From contig NC_134353.1 in NCBI RefSeq assembly GCF_048569485.1, forward strand, positions 705,032,841-705,096,840: a stretch of 64,000 nucleotides of DNA, written 5' to 3'. This DNA comes from Anomaloglossus baeobatrachus. Lineage: Eukaryota > Chordata > Amphibia > Anura > Aromobatidae. Shown here in pieces: positions 36,525-48,200 of the stretch. The position numbers and the translations under genes were made by a program. Each line of letters begins with the position of its first letter. Position 1 is the stretch's first letter. The notes under the pieces were generated by a model. The model had not been told where the DNA came from. It searched no databases and saw nothing but the letters and a program-made list of their open reading frames with translations.

Positions 36525-39500
36525 TACCATAGCACTAAATATAGGCAGTCATAGGTTTGTCTACAGAGGTGACCATCCTTACATAGCATTAGTTATAGGG
36601 GGTTGCAGATGTATCTATAGAGGTGACCATCCTTACATAGCACTAGGTATAGGGGGTGGCAGGTGTATCTATAGAGGTGACCATCCTTACATAGCACTGG
36701 GTATAGGGGGTCGCAGGTGTATCTACAGAGGTGACAATCCTTACATAGCACTGAGTATAGGGGGTCGCAGGTGTATCTATAGAGGTGACCATCCTTACAT
36801 AGCACTAGGTATAGGGGGTCGCAGGTGTATCTATAGAGGTGACCATCCTTACATAGCACTGGGTATAGGGGGTCGCAGGTGTATCTACAGAGGTGACAAT
36901 CCTTACATAGCACAAGGTATAGGGGGGTCACAGATGTATCAATAGAGGTGACCATCCTTAAATAGCACTGGGTATAGGGGGTCGCAGATATATCTATAGA
37001 GGTGACCATCCTTACATAGCACTGAGTATAGGGGGTTGCAGGTGTATGTATAGAGGTGACCATCCTTACATAGCACTGAGTATAGGGGGTTGCAGGTGTA
37101 TGTATAGAGGTGACCATCCTTACATAGCACTGAGTATAGGGGGTCGCAGATGTATCTATAGAGGGGACCATCCTTACATAGCACTGAGTATAGGGGGTCG
37201 CAGATGTATCTATAGAGGTGACCATCCTTACATAGCACTGAGTATAGGGGGTCGCAGATGTATCTATAGAGGTGACCATCCTTACATAGCACTAGGTATA
37301 GGTGGTCGCAGATGTATCTATAGAGGTGACAATCCTTACATAGCACAAGGTATAGGGAGGTCACAGATGTATCTATAGAGGTGATCATCCTTACATAGCA
37401 CTGAGTATAGGGGGTCACAGATGTATCTATAGAGGTGACCATCCTTACATTGCACTAGGTATAGGGGGTCGCAGGTGTATCTATAGAGGTGACCATCCTT
37501 ACATAGCACTGGGTATAGGGGGTCACAGGTGTATCTATAGAGGTGACCATCCTTACATTGCACTGGGTATAGGAAGTCGCAGGTGTATCTATAGAGGTGA
37601 CCATCCTTACATAGCACTGGGTATAGGGGGTCACAGGTGTATCTACAGAGGTGACCATCCTTACATAGCACTGAGTATAGGGGGTCGCAGGTTTATCTAC
37701 AGAGGTGACCATCCTTACATAGCACTGAATATAGGGGGTCGCAGGTGTATCTATAGAGGTGACCATACTTACATAGCACTGAGTATAGGGGGTCGCAGGT
37801 GTATCTATAGAGGTGACCATACTTACATAGCACTGAGTATAGGGGGTCGCAGGTGTATCTATAGAGGTGACCATCCTTACATAGCACTGAGTATAGGGGG
37901 TCGCAGGTGTATCTATAGAGGTGACCATCCTTACATAGCACTGAGTATAGGGGGTCACAGGTGTATCTATAGAGGTGACCATCCTTACATAGCACTGAGT
38001 ATAGGGGGTCGCAGGTGTATCTATAGAGGTGACCATCCTTACATAGCACTGGGTATAGGGGGTCGCAAATATATCTATAGAGGTAACCATCCTTACATAG
38101 CACTGAGTATAGGGGGTCGCAGGTGTATCTATACAGGTGACCATCCTTACATAGCACTGGGTATAGGGGGTCGCAGGTGTATCTACAGAGGTGACCATCC
38201 TTACATTGCACTGGGTATAGGGGGTCGCAGGTGTATCTACAGAGGTGACCATCGTTACGTAGCACTGAGTATAGGGGGTCGCAGATGTATCTATAGAGGT
38301 GACCATCCTTACATAGCACTGGGTATAGGGGGTCGCAGGTGTATCTATAGAGGTGACCATCCTTACATAGCACTGAGTATAGGGGGTCGCAAGTGTATCT
38401 ATAGAGGTGACCACCCTTACATTGCACTGGGTATAGGGGGTCGCAGGTGTATCTATAGAGGTGACCATCCTTACATAGCACTAGCACTAGGTATAGGGGA
38501 TCGCAGGTGTATCTATAGAGGTGACCATCCTTACATAGCACTAGGTAGAGGGGGTCGCAGGTGTATCTAGAGAGGGGATCATCCTTACATAGCACTGGGT
38601 ATCGGGGGTCGCAGGCGTATCTATAGAGGTGACTATCCTTACATAGCACTGGGTATAGGGGGTCGCAGATATATCTATAGAGGTAACCATCCTTACATAG
38701 CACTGAGTATAGTGGGTCGCAGGTGTATCTATAGAGGTGACCATCCTTACATAGCACTGGGTATAGGGGGTCGCAGATATATCTATAGAGGTGACCATCC
38801 TTACATAGCACTGAGTATAGGGGGTCGCAGGTGTATCTATAGAGGTGACCATTCTTACATAGCAATGGGTATAGGGGGTCGCAGATGTATCTATAGAGGT
38901 GACCATCCTTACATAGCATTGGTATAGGGGGTCGCAGGTATATCTATAGAGGTGACCATCCTTACATAGCATTGGTATAGGGGGTCGCAGGTGTATCTAT
39001 AGAGGTGACTATCCTTACATAGCACTGAGTATAGGGGGTCGCAGGTGTATCTATAGAGGTGACCATCCTTACATTGCACTGGGTATAGGGGGTCGCAGGT
39101 GTATCTACAGAGGTGACCATCCTTACATAGCACTGGGTATAGGGGGTCGCAGGTGTATCTATAGAGGTGACCATCCTTACATTGCACTGGGTATAGGGGG
39201 TCGCAGGTGTATCTATAGAGGTGACCATCCTTACATAGCACTAGCACTAGGTATAGGGGATCGCAGGTGTATCTATAGAGGGGATCATCCTTACATTGCA
39301 CTAGGTATTGGGGGTTGCAGGTGTATCTATAGAGGTGACCATCCTTACATAGCACTGGGTATAGGGGGTCGCAGGTGTATCTATAGAGGTGACCATCCTT
39401 ACATTGCACTAGGTATTGGGGGTTGCAGGTGTATCTATAGAGGTGACCATCCTTACATAGCACTGAGTCGCAGGTGTATCTATAGAGGTGACCATCCTTA

Positions 39501-39555
39501 CATAGCACTAGGTATAGGGGGTCGCAGGTGTATCTATAGAGGTGACCATCCTTAC
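36525..39555. repeat. 54-bp satellite, block 1, about 56 units
   Basis: Unit of 54 bp: CTTACATAGCACTGAGTATA, then GGGGGTCGCAGGTGTATCTA, then TAGAGGTGACCATC. Units differ at a few fixed places (GAG, GGG or AGG before TATAG; GTG, ATG, ATA or TTT in the CAGnTnTATC box; CATAG or CATTG). Three of the six frames stay open because 54 is divisible by three, giving long frames with an 18-residue period. Some units of 53 bp (ATTGGTATAG type) shift the phase and end those frames. No gene is implied. Confidence 0.97.
39551..39555. repeat. Target site duplication of the LTR element, left
   Basis: CTTAC at 39551-39555 is repeated at 45232-45236. Removing one copy and the element restores a normal satellite unit. 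Confidence 0.95.
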
Positions 39556-40290
39556 TGTTAGGGCCAGATGGATGGGCAGACCCGGGAGGTGGATCCACTG
39601 GGCCGAACTCCCCGAAGAGGGAACGGAGTCCGGTAGCCGGAGCACTTTAGGTAGCAGAACAGTCCGTGCACTTAGAACACAATGGAGAAGTCCCTGGGAC
39701 CACGGGGTCACTGATGGTGGTCCGGGTGACGGAGCTCAGGTTCGGAAGCCGGGATGATGTCAGGCGGGGTCCGGAACCGTTGGAGCGAGATGGCGGGTCA
39801 CCGCAGGGAACCGGGATGGTACGGACTGTCAGGATGGTAGATAGGCAGCGTTCGGGGTTTGAGATACAGCAGGACCGGATGGCAATGCAGGATCGGCTCT
39901 AAAAGAGAGAGAGGTAAGTATCTCACAGGAACACAAGGAGACCTGACTCCTAGCTTGGGAAACATGAAGAACAGGCCCCGCCCCCTTGGACATTAATCCC
40001 CTTTATACCCTGTACCTGTGTGCATCATTTCCTGTCAGTGGACACTGGCCCTTTAAGAAAGGGTCAATGACCGCGCGCGCGCCCTAATGCGCATGCGCAC
40101 GGCCCGGGTGCCAGAAGCCAGGGCAGGAAGCTGAGAGGAGGAAGCAGCAGAGCCGGCCAGGGGCTGGGAAGCCGACGGGCGCCGGGAGCGGGGACCAGTA
40201 GGCCTGGGAAGCGCGGCCAATGGAGGCTGGAGAGCGGGGAGCGTGGCAGGTGAGCCGGGGAGCCGAGCAGAGGACCCGGGGAGCGTGACA
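39556..40290 (-). repeat. 3' LTR of the chromovirus
   Basis: 735 bp; paired with 44497-45231. Contains the end of the Pol frame. CpG-rich (GACCGCGCGCGCGCCC near 40070), which may be promoter-related. Confidence 0.95.
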
Positions 40291-43200
40291 GTATCCCCCC
40301 CCACGCCCCCCTCCCCGCAACCGGGACAGGAAGGCACGGATGAGCGGAGTACCCACATTCTCCTTGGGCTCCCAGGACCTATCCTCAGGACCATACCCTG
40401 CCCAGTCCACCAGGAAGAACTGTCGGCCTCGTACGGTCTTCATGGCCACGATATCCCTTACCGCATAGATGTCGTCCTCAGCAATAGGAGGAGGAGCCGG
40501 ACTGGCAGCAGCGGAGAAGGGACCAAGGACAACCGGCTTGAGCAGGGAGACGTGGAAGGAGTTGGGTATCCTCATCGTGGCCGGAAGCTGCAGTTTGTAG
40601 GAGACCTCATTGATCTTGCCGATGACTTTAAACGGTCCGATGTAGCGAGGTCCCAGCTTGTAGGATGGTAACTTCAATCGGACGTACTTGGAAGCAAGCC
40701 AGACGAGATCTCCCGGAGAGAAACATGGAGGATCCAGACGTCTCTTGTCCGCGTGTCTCTTCATCCGCAGGGATGCACGTGCAAGGGACGCCTTAACTGA
40801 GTCCCAAATGGTTGTAAAGTCACGGAGTACTGCATCAGCAGCAGGGATGTCCGAGGAAGAGGATACAGGCAATGGGACAGACGGCTGAAGTCCGTAGACG
40901 ACATGGAAGGGAGAACAGGAGGAGGACTCACTAACGTGGTGATTATGGGAGAATTCAGCCCAAGGAAGAAGTGTGGACCAATCGTCATGATGGGCGTTGA
41001 CGTAGTGACGTAAGAAAGAGGTCAATATCTGATTGACCCGTTCCACTTGGCCGTTCGACTGAGGATGGTAGGCAGAAGAAAAGTCCAGCGTTACTCCCAG
41101 ATGTTTACAGAGAGCCCTCCAGAAGCGGGAGGTGAACTGAGTTCCTCTGTCGGACACAATGTGTGATGGAAAGCCGTGCAAGCGGAAGATGTGATGTATA
41201 TAGGCGTCCGCGAGTTCCTGGGCAGAGGGCAGTCCAGCCATAGGGACGAAATGGGCCATTTTAGAGAACCGATCCACCACGACCCATATGACTGTGTGTC
41301 CGGAGGACAATGGCAAGTCCGTAATAAAGTCCATCGCAATGTGTTGCCAGGGAACTGAGGGTATGGGCAGAGGCAGTAGACGGCCATATGGCAGGTGTTT
41401 GGGCGTCTTGTTCCTGGCACAAGAAGAGCAAGCAGAGACAAAAGAGGCGACGTCCGTGCGAAGGGATGGCCACCAGTAATGACGTACAATCGCACTCCAT
41501 GTTCTCTTCTGACCAGCATGACCGGCTGTTTTCGAGGCATGGCCCCAGTGTAGCACTTTATGCCTGTCTGTCTCAGAGACATAGGTCTTCCCGGGCGGTA
41601 TCTGGGCCAGGGTGACAGGAGCCACCGGAATAATCTTACTTGGACAGACGATGGGTTGGGATGTCTCCTCTTCCTGCTCCATGGGCATGAAAGACCTAGA
41701 CAAGGCATCAGCGCGTACATTCTTGTCCGCTGGTTGGAAATGGAGCTGGAAATCGAACCGGGCAAAGAACAAGGACCACCTGGCTTGCCGGGGGTTCAGT
41801 CGCTGAGCAGACCGCAGGTATTCCAGGTTTTTGTGGTCCGTGTAAATAATGACGGGGTACACTGCTCCTTCCAGAAGATAGCGCCATTCCTCCAGAGCCA
41901 GTTTGACTGCCAATAGCTCTCGATCACCGATGGTGTAATTGCATTCAGGGGCGGAGAAGCTCTTGGAGAAGAAACCGCAAGTCACCATCTTCCCGGAGGA
42001 GGACTTCTGCATGAGCACTGCTCCGGCTCCTGAGGAGGAGGCATCCACCTCCAAGGTGAACTGGCGGTTTAACTCTGGACGGTGGAGTACAGGAGAGGAG
42101 GCAAAGGCTCGCTTTAGAGAGCCAAACGCGGCGTCGGCCGCAGGTGACCAGTCCTTTGGATTAGCCCCCTTCTTGGTCAAGGCGGAGAGAGGAGCAGTCA
42201 GAGCAGAGAAGTGAGGAATGAACTGGAGGTAATAATTGGCGAATCCCAGAAAACGTTGGATTGCCTTCAGTCCAGAAGGAGGAGGCCAGTTGAGAATGGC
42301 AGAGACCTTCTTTGGGTCCATCTGCAGTCCGGTCTCGGTGATGAGGTAACCCAGGAAGGGGAGAGAAGACTGTTCGAAGACACACTTCTCGTACTTGGCG
42401 TACAGACGATTCTCTCTCAGTATTTGTAGAACCAGTTGCACGTTCTCTCGGTGGGTCTGGAGGTCCGGAGAGAAGACAAGGATGTCATCCAGGTATACCA
42501 CCACACAGACGTAGAGAAGGTCCCGGAACACGTCGTTCACTAATTCTTGGAAGACGGCTGGTGCGTTACACAGGCCGAAGGGCATCACGCAGTATTCATA
42601 GTGCCCATCACGAGTGTTGAACGCGGTCTTCCATTCGTCCCCCGAGCGAATACGGACCAGGTTGTAGGCACCCCGAAGATCCAACTTGGTGAAGACACGA
42701 GCTCCTCTGAGCCGATCAAACAATTCGGGGATGAGCGGCAGGGGGTACTTGTTTTTTACGGTAATTTGGTTCAATCCCCGGTAGTCTATGCATGGTCGTA
42801 GGTCGCCCTCTTTCTTCTTTACGAAGAAGAAGCCAGCTCCAGCAGGAGAGGAGGATCTCCGAATGAACCCCTTAGCCAGGCTCTCTGTGATGTATGTAGA
42901 CATGGCCCTTGTTTCGGCTGGAGACAATGGATATATCCTTCCTCGAGGTGGTGTAGTTCCCGGGAGCAGGTCAATGGCACAATCGTAAGGACGATGTGGC
43001 GGAAGTACCTCTGACTCCTTCTTATCAAAGACGTCCACGAAGGACCAATAGGCTGAGGGTAGTCCCGGTAGGGTCTCTGGTACCGGAGGTCGCCGGATGG
43101 GTTTTATGGTCTTCAGACAGGTGTCATGGCAAGAAGACCCCCATCGAGTGATATCGCCAGTGCCCCAGCTGACTGAAGGTTCGTGTGTCCGCAACCAAGG

Positions 43201-43536
43201 AAGGCCCAGCAGGATTTGATGTGACATGTGAGGGAGGACGTAGAGAGCGATGTTCTCGGTGTTCAGAGCACCGATACGCAGTTCAAGCGGCTTGGTGATC
43301 CAGGAGATGGTGTCAGAGAGGGGTCTCCCATCCACATAGGCAATCTCAAGAGGTTTGGCGAGTGGAGTAACAGGCACCTGGTATTTGTCCACCGTGGCCT
43401 GCTGGATGAAATTGCCTGCTGCCCCAGAATCGAGGTACGCCTCAGCCGTAAACCGCGTCTCTCCCGTTGTCACTTGCACAGTCCATGTAACCGGGTCTGA
43501 GAGAGTCCCAGCACCTAGGGTGGCCTCTCCTACCAA
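40084..43536 (-). CDS. pol: Chromovirus Pol polyprotein
   Basis: 1150 residues. Domains in order: aspartic protease (LDSGAAGN, about residue 36), reverse transcriptase (YLDDILVF, about residue 348), RNase H (EVDASSSGAG about 495, TDHKNLEYL about 569), integrase with an HHCC zinc finger (about 660-690) and a D,D,E core (about 737, 797 and 832, the last in SNGQVERVNQ), a GPY/F module (YIGPFKVIGKINEVSYKL, about 970) and a C-terminal chromodomain (FFLVDWAGYGPEDRSWEP, about 1045). In known chromoviruses the chromodomain guides integration to modified chromatin. The last 70 or so residues are read from the 3' LTR. The frame differs from that of Gag; families of this type often make Pol by frameshifting or as a separate product. 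Confidence 0.95.
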   Translation of the reverse strand: MVGEATLGAGTLSDPVTWTVQVTTGETRFTAEAYLDSGAAGNFIQQATVDKYQVPVTPLAKPLEIAYVDGRPLSDTISWITKPLELRIGALNTENIALYVLPHMSHQILLGLPWLRTHEPSVSWGTGDITRWGSSCHDTCLKTIKPIRRPPVPETLPGLPSAYWSFVDVFDKKESEVLPPHRPYDCAIDLLPGTTPPRGRIYPLSPAETRAMSTYITESLAKGFIRRSSSPAGAGFFFVKKKEGDLRPCIDYRGLNQITVKNKYPLPLIPELFDRLRGARVFTKLDLRGAYNLVRIRSGDEWKTAFNTRDGHYEYCVMPFGLCNAPAVFQELVNDVFRDLLYVCVVVYLDDILVFSPDLQTHRENVQLVLQILRENRLYAKYEKCVFEQSSLPFLGYLITETGLQMDPKKVSAILNWPPPSGLKAIQRFLGFANYYLQFIPHFSALTAPLSALTKKGANPKDWSPAADAAFGSLKRAFASSPVLHRPELNRQFTLEVDASSSGAGAVLMQKSSSGKMVTCGFFSKSFSAPECNYTIGDRELLAVKLALEEWRYLLEGAVYPVIIYTDHKNLEYLRSAQRLNPRQARWSLFFARFDFQLHFQPADKNVRADALSRSFMPMEQEEETSQPIVCPSKIIPVAPVTLAQIPPGKTYVSETDRHKVLHWGHASKTAGHAGQKRTWSAIVRHYWWPSLRTDVASFVSACSSCARNKTPKHLPYGRLLPLPIPSVPWQHIAMDFITDLPLSSGHTVIWVVVDRFSKMAHFVPMAGLPSAQELADAYIHHIFRLHGFPSHIVSDRGTQFTSRFWRALCKHLGVTLDFSSAYHPQSNGQVERVNQILTSFLRHYVNAHHDDWSTLLPWAEFSHNHHVSESSSCSPFHVVYGLQPSVPLPVSSSSDIPAADAVLRDFTTIWDSVKASLARASLRMKRHADKRRLDPPCFSPGDLVWLASKYVRLKLPSYKLGPRYIGPFKVIGKINEVSYKLQLPATMRIPNSFHVSLLKPVVLGPFSAAASPAPPPIAEDDIYAVRDIVAMKTVRGRQFFLVDWAGYGPEDRSWEPKENVGTPLIRAFLSRLRGGGRGGGYCHAPRVLCSAPRLTCHAPRSPASIGRASQAYWSPLPAPVGFPAPGRLCCFLLSASCPGFWHPGRAHAH

Positions 43537-43538
43537 CC

Positions 43539-44483
43539 CTAGGCTTTGGAGTTTCCCGGCCTCTCTGGACAGGCGCGTAGCAGGTGTGTGCCCTCTCCGC
43601 AGTAGAAGCAGAGACCCTTGGCGAGTCGCTCTGCTCGACGTTGTTCAGACTGTCGCACACGGTCGATCTGCATGGGCTCATGGACGGAGGCACCAGAGGT
43701 CGTTGACTGGAGTACAGCGGGCTTCTGTGGAGGAGAGGCATGCCGTACCGGACGTCTCTCACGGGACACCTCTTTGGACCGCTCCTGAAAGCGAATGTCC
43801 ACTCGAGTCGCTAGGGTAATCAGGGCGTCCAGGGTGGACGGTACGTCACGTCCAGCCAGCTCATCTTTGATTCGACCTGAGAGTCCTTCCCAGAAGGCGG
43901 CGGTTAGGGCCTCGTTATTCCACCCGAGTTCCGAGGCCAAGGTGCGGAAACGGATGGTGTATTGACCCACCGTCAGAGTTCCTTGACGTAACCGGAGAAG
44001 AGATGAAGCAGACGCGGAGGCGCGTCCTGGCTCGTCAAAGGTGCCGCGAAAGGCCTGCAGGAACTCTTGGAGGTTCTTGGTCATAGGGTCCTCCTTCTCC
44101 CACAAGGGGTTCATCCACGCCAGTGCCTCGCCCTCTAGGTGAGACATTATGAAGGCGACCTTGGCTTGGTCGGAGGCAAACAAATGCGGCAGCTGCGTGA
44201 AATGAAGGGAGCATTGGTTTATAAACCCCCTGCAGGTCTTGGGATCTCCGGCGTACCGGGGTGGTGAAGCCAAACGAAGTCTGGAAGCATCCGAAGAGGC
44301 TGCCATGGGAGCGGGAGCCGTGGATTGACTAGTGGAGACCCGGGGCGCTGAAGATGTGACCGAGGCTTGTAGCGTGTTCAGGCGGGCGTCCACGGAAGTC
44401 ATAAAGTTCAGCATGCGGGTCTGGACTTCACGCTGGCGTTGGAGTTCCTCTTGCAAGGCCGCTAGTGCTTCGGCGGGATCCAT
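43539..44483 (-). CDS. gag: Chromovirus Gag
   Basis: 314 residues, starting MDPAEALAALQEELQRQREV, a probable coiled coil. The middle part (PRYAGDPKTCRGFINQCSLH, then EGEALAWMNPLWE) is typical of Ty3/Gypsy capsid domains. One zinc knuckle, CFYCGEGTHLLRAC (C-x2-C-x4-H-x4-C), is near the C-terminus and should bind the RNA. It starts only 13 bp after the 5' LTR and ends just before the Pol start codon. Confidence 0.93.
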   Translation of the reverse strand: MDPAEALAALQEELQRQREVQTRMLNFMTSVDARLNTLQASVTSSAPRVSTSQSTAPAPMAASSDASRLRLASPPRYAGDPKTCRGFINQCSLHFTQLPHLFASDQAKVAFIMSHLEGEALAWMNPLWEKEDPMTKNLQEFLQAFRGTFDEPGRASASASSLLRLRQGTLTVGQYTIRFRTLASELGWNNEALTAAFWEGLSGRIKDELAGRDVPSTLDALITLATRVDIRFQERSKEVSRERRPVRHASPPQKPAVLQSTTSGASVHEPMQIDRVRQSEQRRAERLAKGLCFYCGEGTHLLRACPERPGNSKA

Positions 44484-44496
44484 GGCCTGTTCTTAC

Positions 44497-45231
44497 TGTT
44501 AGGGCCAGATGGATGGGCAGACCCGGGAGGTGGATCCACTGGGCCGAACTCCCCGAAGAGGGAACGGAGTCCGGTAGCCGGAGCACTTTAGGTAGCAGAA
44601 CAGTCCGTGCACTTAGAACACAATGGAGAAGTCCCTGGGACCACGGGGTCACTGATGGTGGTCCGGGTGACGGAGCTCAGGTTCGGAAGCCGGGATGATG
44701 TCAGGCGGGGTCCGGAACCGTTGGAGCGAGATGGCGGGTCACCGCAGGGAACCGGGATGGTACGGACTGTCAGGATGGTAGATAGGCAGCGTTTGGGGTT
44801 TGAGATACAGCAGGACCGGATGGCAATGCAGGATCGGCTCTAAAAGAGAGAGAGGTAAGTATCTCACAGGAACACAAGGAGACCTGACTCCTAGCTTGGG
44901 AAACACGAAGAACAGGCCCCGCCCCCTTGGACATTAATCCCCTTTATACCCTGTACCTGTGTGCATCATTTCCTGTCAGTGGACACTGGCCCTTTAAGAA
45001 AGGGTCAGTGACCGCGCGCGCGCCCTAATGCGCATGCGCGCGGCCCGGGTGCCAGAAGCCAGGGCAGGAAGCTGAGAGGAGGAAGCAGCAGAGCCGGCCA
45101 GGGGCTGGGAAGCCGACGGGCGCCGGGAGCGGGGACCAGGAGGCCTGGGAAGCGCGGCCAATGGAGGCTGGAGAGCGGGGAGCGTGGCAGGTGAGCCGGG
45201 GAGCGGAGCAGAGGACCCGGGGAGCGTGACA
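44497..45231 (-). repeat. 5' LTR of the chromovirus
   Basis: 735 bp, nearly identical to 39556-40290. The 13-bp leader between this LTR and the Gag start is too short for an obvious tRNA primer site beginning TGG. Some relatives (Tf1 and sushi groups) are known to prime from their own transcript. Confidence 0.95.
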
Positions 45232-48200
45232 CTTACAAAGCACTGGGTATAGGGGGTCGCAGATGTATCTATAGAGGAGACCATCCTTACATAGCACTAG
45301 GTATAGGGGGTCGCAGGTGTATCTATAGAGGTGACCATCCTTACAAAGCACTGGGTATAGGGGGTCGCAGGTGTATCTATAGAGGTGACCATCCTTACAT
45401 TGCACTGGGTATAGGGGGTCGCAGGTGTATCTATAGAGGTGACCATCCCTACAAAGCACTAGGTATAGGTGGTCGCAGGTGTATCTATAGAGGTGACCAT
45501 CCTTACATAGCACTCAGTATAGGGGGTCGCAGGTGTATCTGTAGAGGTGACAATCCTTACATAGCACTGAGTATAGGGGATCGCAGGTGTATCTATAGAG
45601 GTGACCATCCTTACATAGCACTAGGTAGAGGGGGTCGCAGGTGTATCTATAGAGCTGACCATCCTTACATAGCACTGGGTATAAGGGGTCGCAGATATAT
45701 CTATAGAGGTAACCATCCTTACATAGCACTGAGTATAGGGGGTCGCAGGTGTATCTATAGAGGTGACCATCCTTACATAGCACTAGGTAGAGGGGGTCGC
45801 AGGTGTATCTAGAGAGGGGATCATCCTTACATTGCACTAGGTATTGGGGGTCGCAGGCGTATCTATAGAGCTGACCATCCTTACATAGCACTGGGTATAA
45901 GGGGTCGCAGATATATCTATAGAGGTGACCATCCTTACATAGCACTGAGTATAGGGGGTCGCAGATATATCTATAGAGGTAACCATCCTTACATAGCACT
46001 GAGTATAGGGGGTCGCAGGTGTATCTATAGAGGTGACCATCCTTACATAGCACTGGGTATAGGGGGTCGCAGGTGTATCTATAGAGGTGACCATCCTTAC
46101 ATAGCACTGGGTATAGGGGGTCGCAGATATAGCTATAGAGATGACCATCCTTACATAGCACTGAGTATAGGGGGTCGCAGGTGTATCTATAGAGGTGACC
46201 ATCCTTACACAGCACTGGTATAGGGGGTCGCAGGTATATCTATAGAGGTGACTATTCTTACATAGCACTAGGTATAGGGGGTCGCACATATATCTATAGA
46301 TGTGACCATCCTTATATAGCATTGGTATAGGTCGTCGCAGGTGTATCTATAGAGGTGACCATCCTTACATAGCACTGGGTATAGGGGGTCACAGGTCAAT
46401 CTATAGAGGTGACCATCCTTCATAGCACTGAGTATAGGAGGTCGCAGATGTATCTATAGAGGTGACCATCCTTACATAGCACTGAGTATAGGGGGTCGCA
46501 GATGTATCTATAGAGGTGACCATCCTTACATAGCACTAGGTATAGGTGGTCGCAGGTGTATCTATAGAGGTGACCATCCTTACATAGCACTAGGTATAGG
46601 TGGTCGCAGGTGTATCTATAGAGGTGATCATCCTTACATAGCACTGAGTATAGGGGGTCGCAGATGTATCTATAGAGGTGACCATCCTTACATAGCACTA
46701 GGTATAGGTGGTCGCAGGTGTATCTATAAAGGTGACCATCCTTACATAGCACAAGGTATAGGGGGTCGCAGGTGTATCTATAGAGGTGACCATCCTTACA
46801 TAGCACTGGGTATAGGGGGTCACAGGTGAATCTATAGAGGTGACCATCCTTACATTGCACTGAGTATAGGGGGTCGCAGGTGTATCTATAGAGGTGACCA
46901 TCCTTACATAGCACTGAGTATAGGGGGTCGCAGATGTATCTATAGAGGTGACCATCCTTACATAGCAGTAGGTATAGGGGGTCGCAGGTGTATCTATAGA
47001 GGTGACTATCCTTACATAGCACTGGGTATAGGGGGTCGCAGGTGTATCTATAGAGGTGACCATCCTTACATAGCACTGAGTATAGGGGGTCGCAGATGTA
47101 TCTATAGAGGTGACCATCCTTACATAGCAGTAGGTATAGGGGGTCGCAGGTGTATCTATAGAGGTGACTATCCTTACATAGCACTGGGTATAGGGGGTCG
47201 CAGGTGTATCTATAGAGGTGACCATCCTTACATAGCACAAGGTATAGGGGGTCGCAGGTGTATCTATAGAGACGACCATCCTTACATAGAAGTAGGTATA
47301 GGGGGTCGCAGGTGTATCTATAGAGGTGACTATCCTTACATAGCACTGAGTATAGGGGGTCGCAGGTGTATCTATAGAGGTGACCATCCTTACATAGCAC
47401 TGAGTATAGGTGGTCGCAGATGTATCTATAGAGGTGACCATCCTTACATAGCACTAGGTATAGGTGGTCGCAGGTGTATCTATAGAGGTGACCATCCTTA
47501 CATAGCACTAGGTATAGGTGGTCGCAGGTGTATCTATAGAGGTGATCATCCTTACATAGCACAAGGTATAGGGGGTCGCAGGTGTATCTATAGAGGTGAC
47601 CATCCTTACATAGCAGTAGGTATAGGGGGTCGCAGGTGTATCTATAGAGGTGACTATCCTTACATAGCACTGGGTATAGGGGGTCGCAGGTGTATCTATA
47701 GAGGTGACCATCCTTACATAGCATTGGTATAGGAGGTCGCAGGTGTATCTATAGAGGTGACCATCCTTACATAGCACTGGGTATAGGGGGTCACAGGTGA
47801 ATCTATAGAGGTGACCATCCTTACATAGCACTGAGTATAGGGGGTCGCAGGTGTATCTATAGAGGTGACCATCCTTACATAGCACTGAGTATAGGGGGTC
47901 GCAGATGTATCTATAGAGGTGACCATCCTTACATAGCAGTAGGTATAGGGGGTCGCAGGTGTATCTATAGAGGTGACTATCCTTACATAGCACTGGGTAT
48001 AGGGGGTCGCAGGTGTATCTATAGAGGTGACCATCCTTACATAGCACTGAGTATAGGGGGTCGCAGATGTATCTATAGAGGTGACCATCCTTACATAGCA
48101 GTAGGTATAGGGGGTCGCAGGTATATCTATAGAGGTGACTATCCTTAAATAGCACTGGGTATAGGGGGTCGCAGGTGTATCTATAGAGGTGACCATCCTT

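Larger units (their letters stand above)
39556..45231 (-). mobile_element. Ty3/Gypsy chromovirus, looks whole
   Basis: A 5676-bp element with two 735-bp LTRs (39556-40290 and 44497-45231), beginning TGTCACGC and ending CCTAACA on the minus strand. Gag and Pol frames are both open. The polypurine tract (GGGGGGGG followed by ATAC) is next to the 3' LTR at about 40291-40306. By eye the LTRs differ at about 6 of 735 positions, so the insertion is young. The 5-bp duplication CTTAC and the flanking satellite units show that it landed in the 54-bp array. I cannot tell whether it is still active. Confidence 0.95.
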
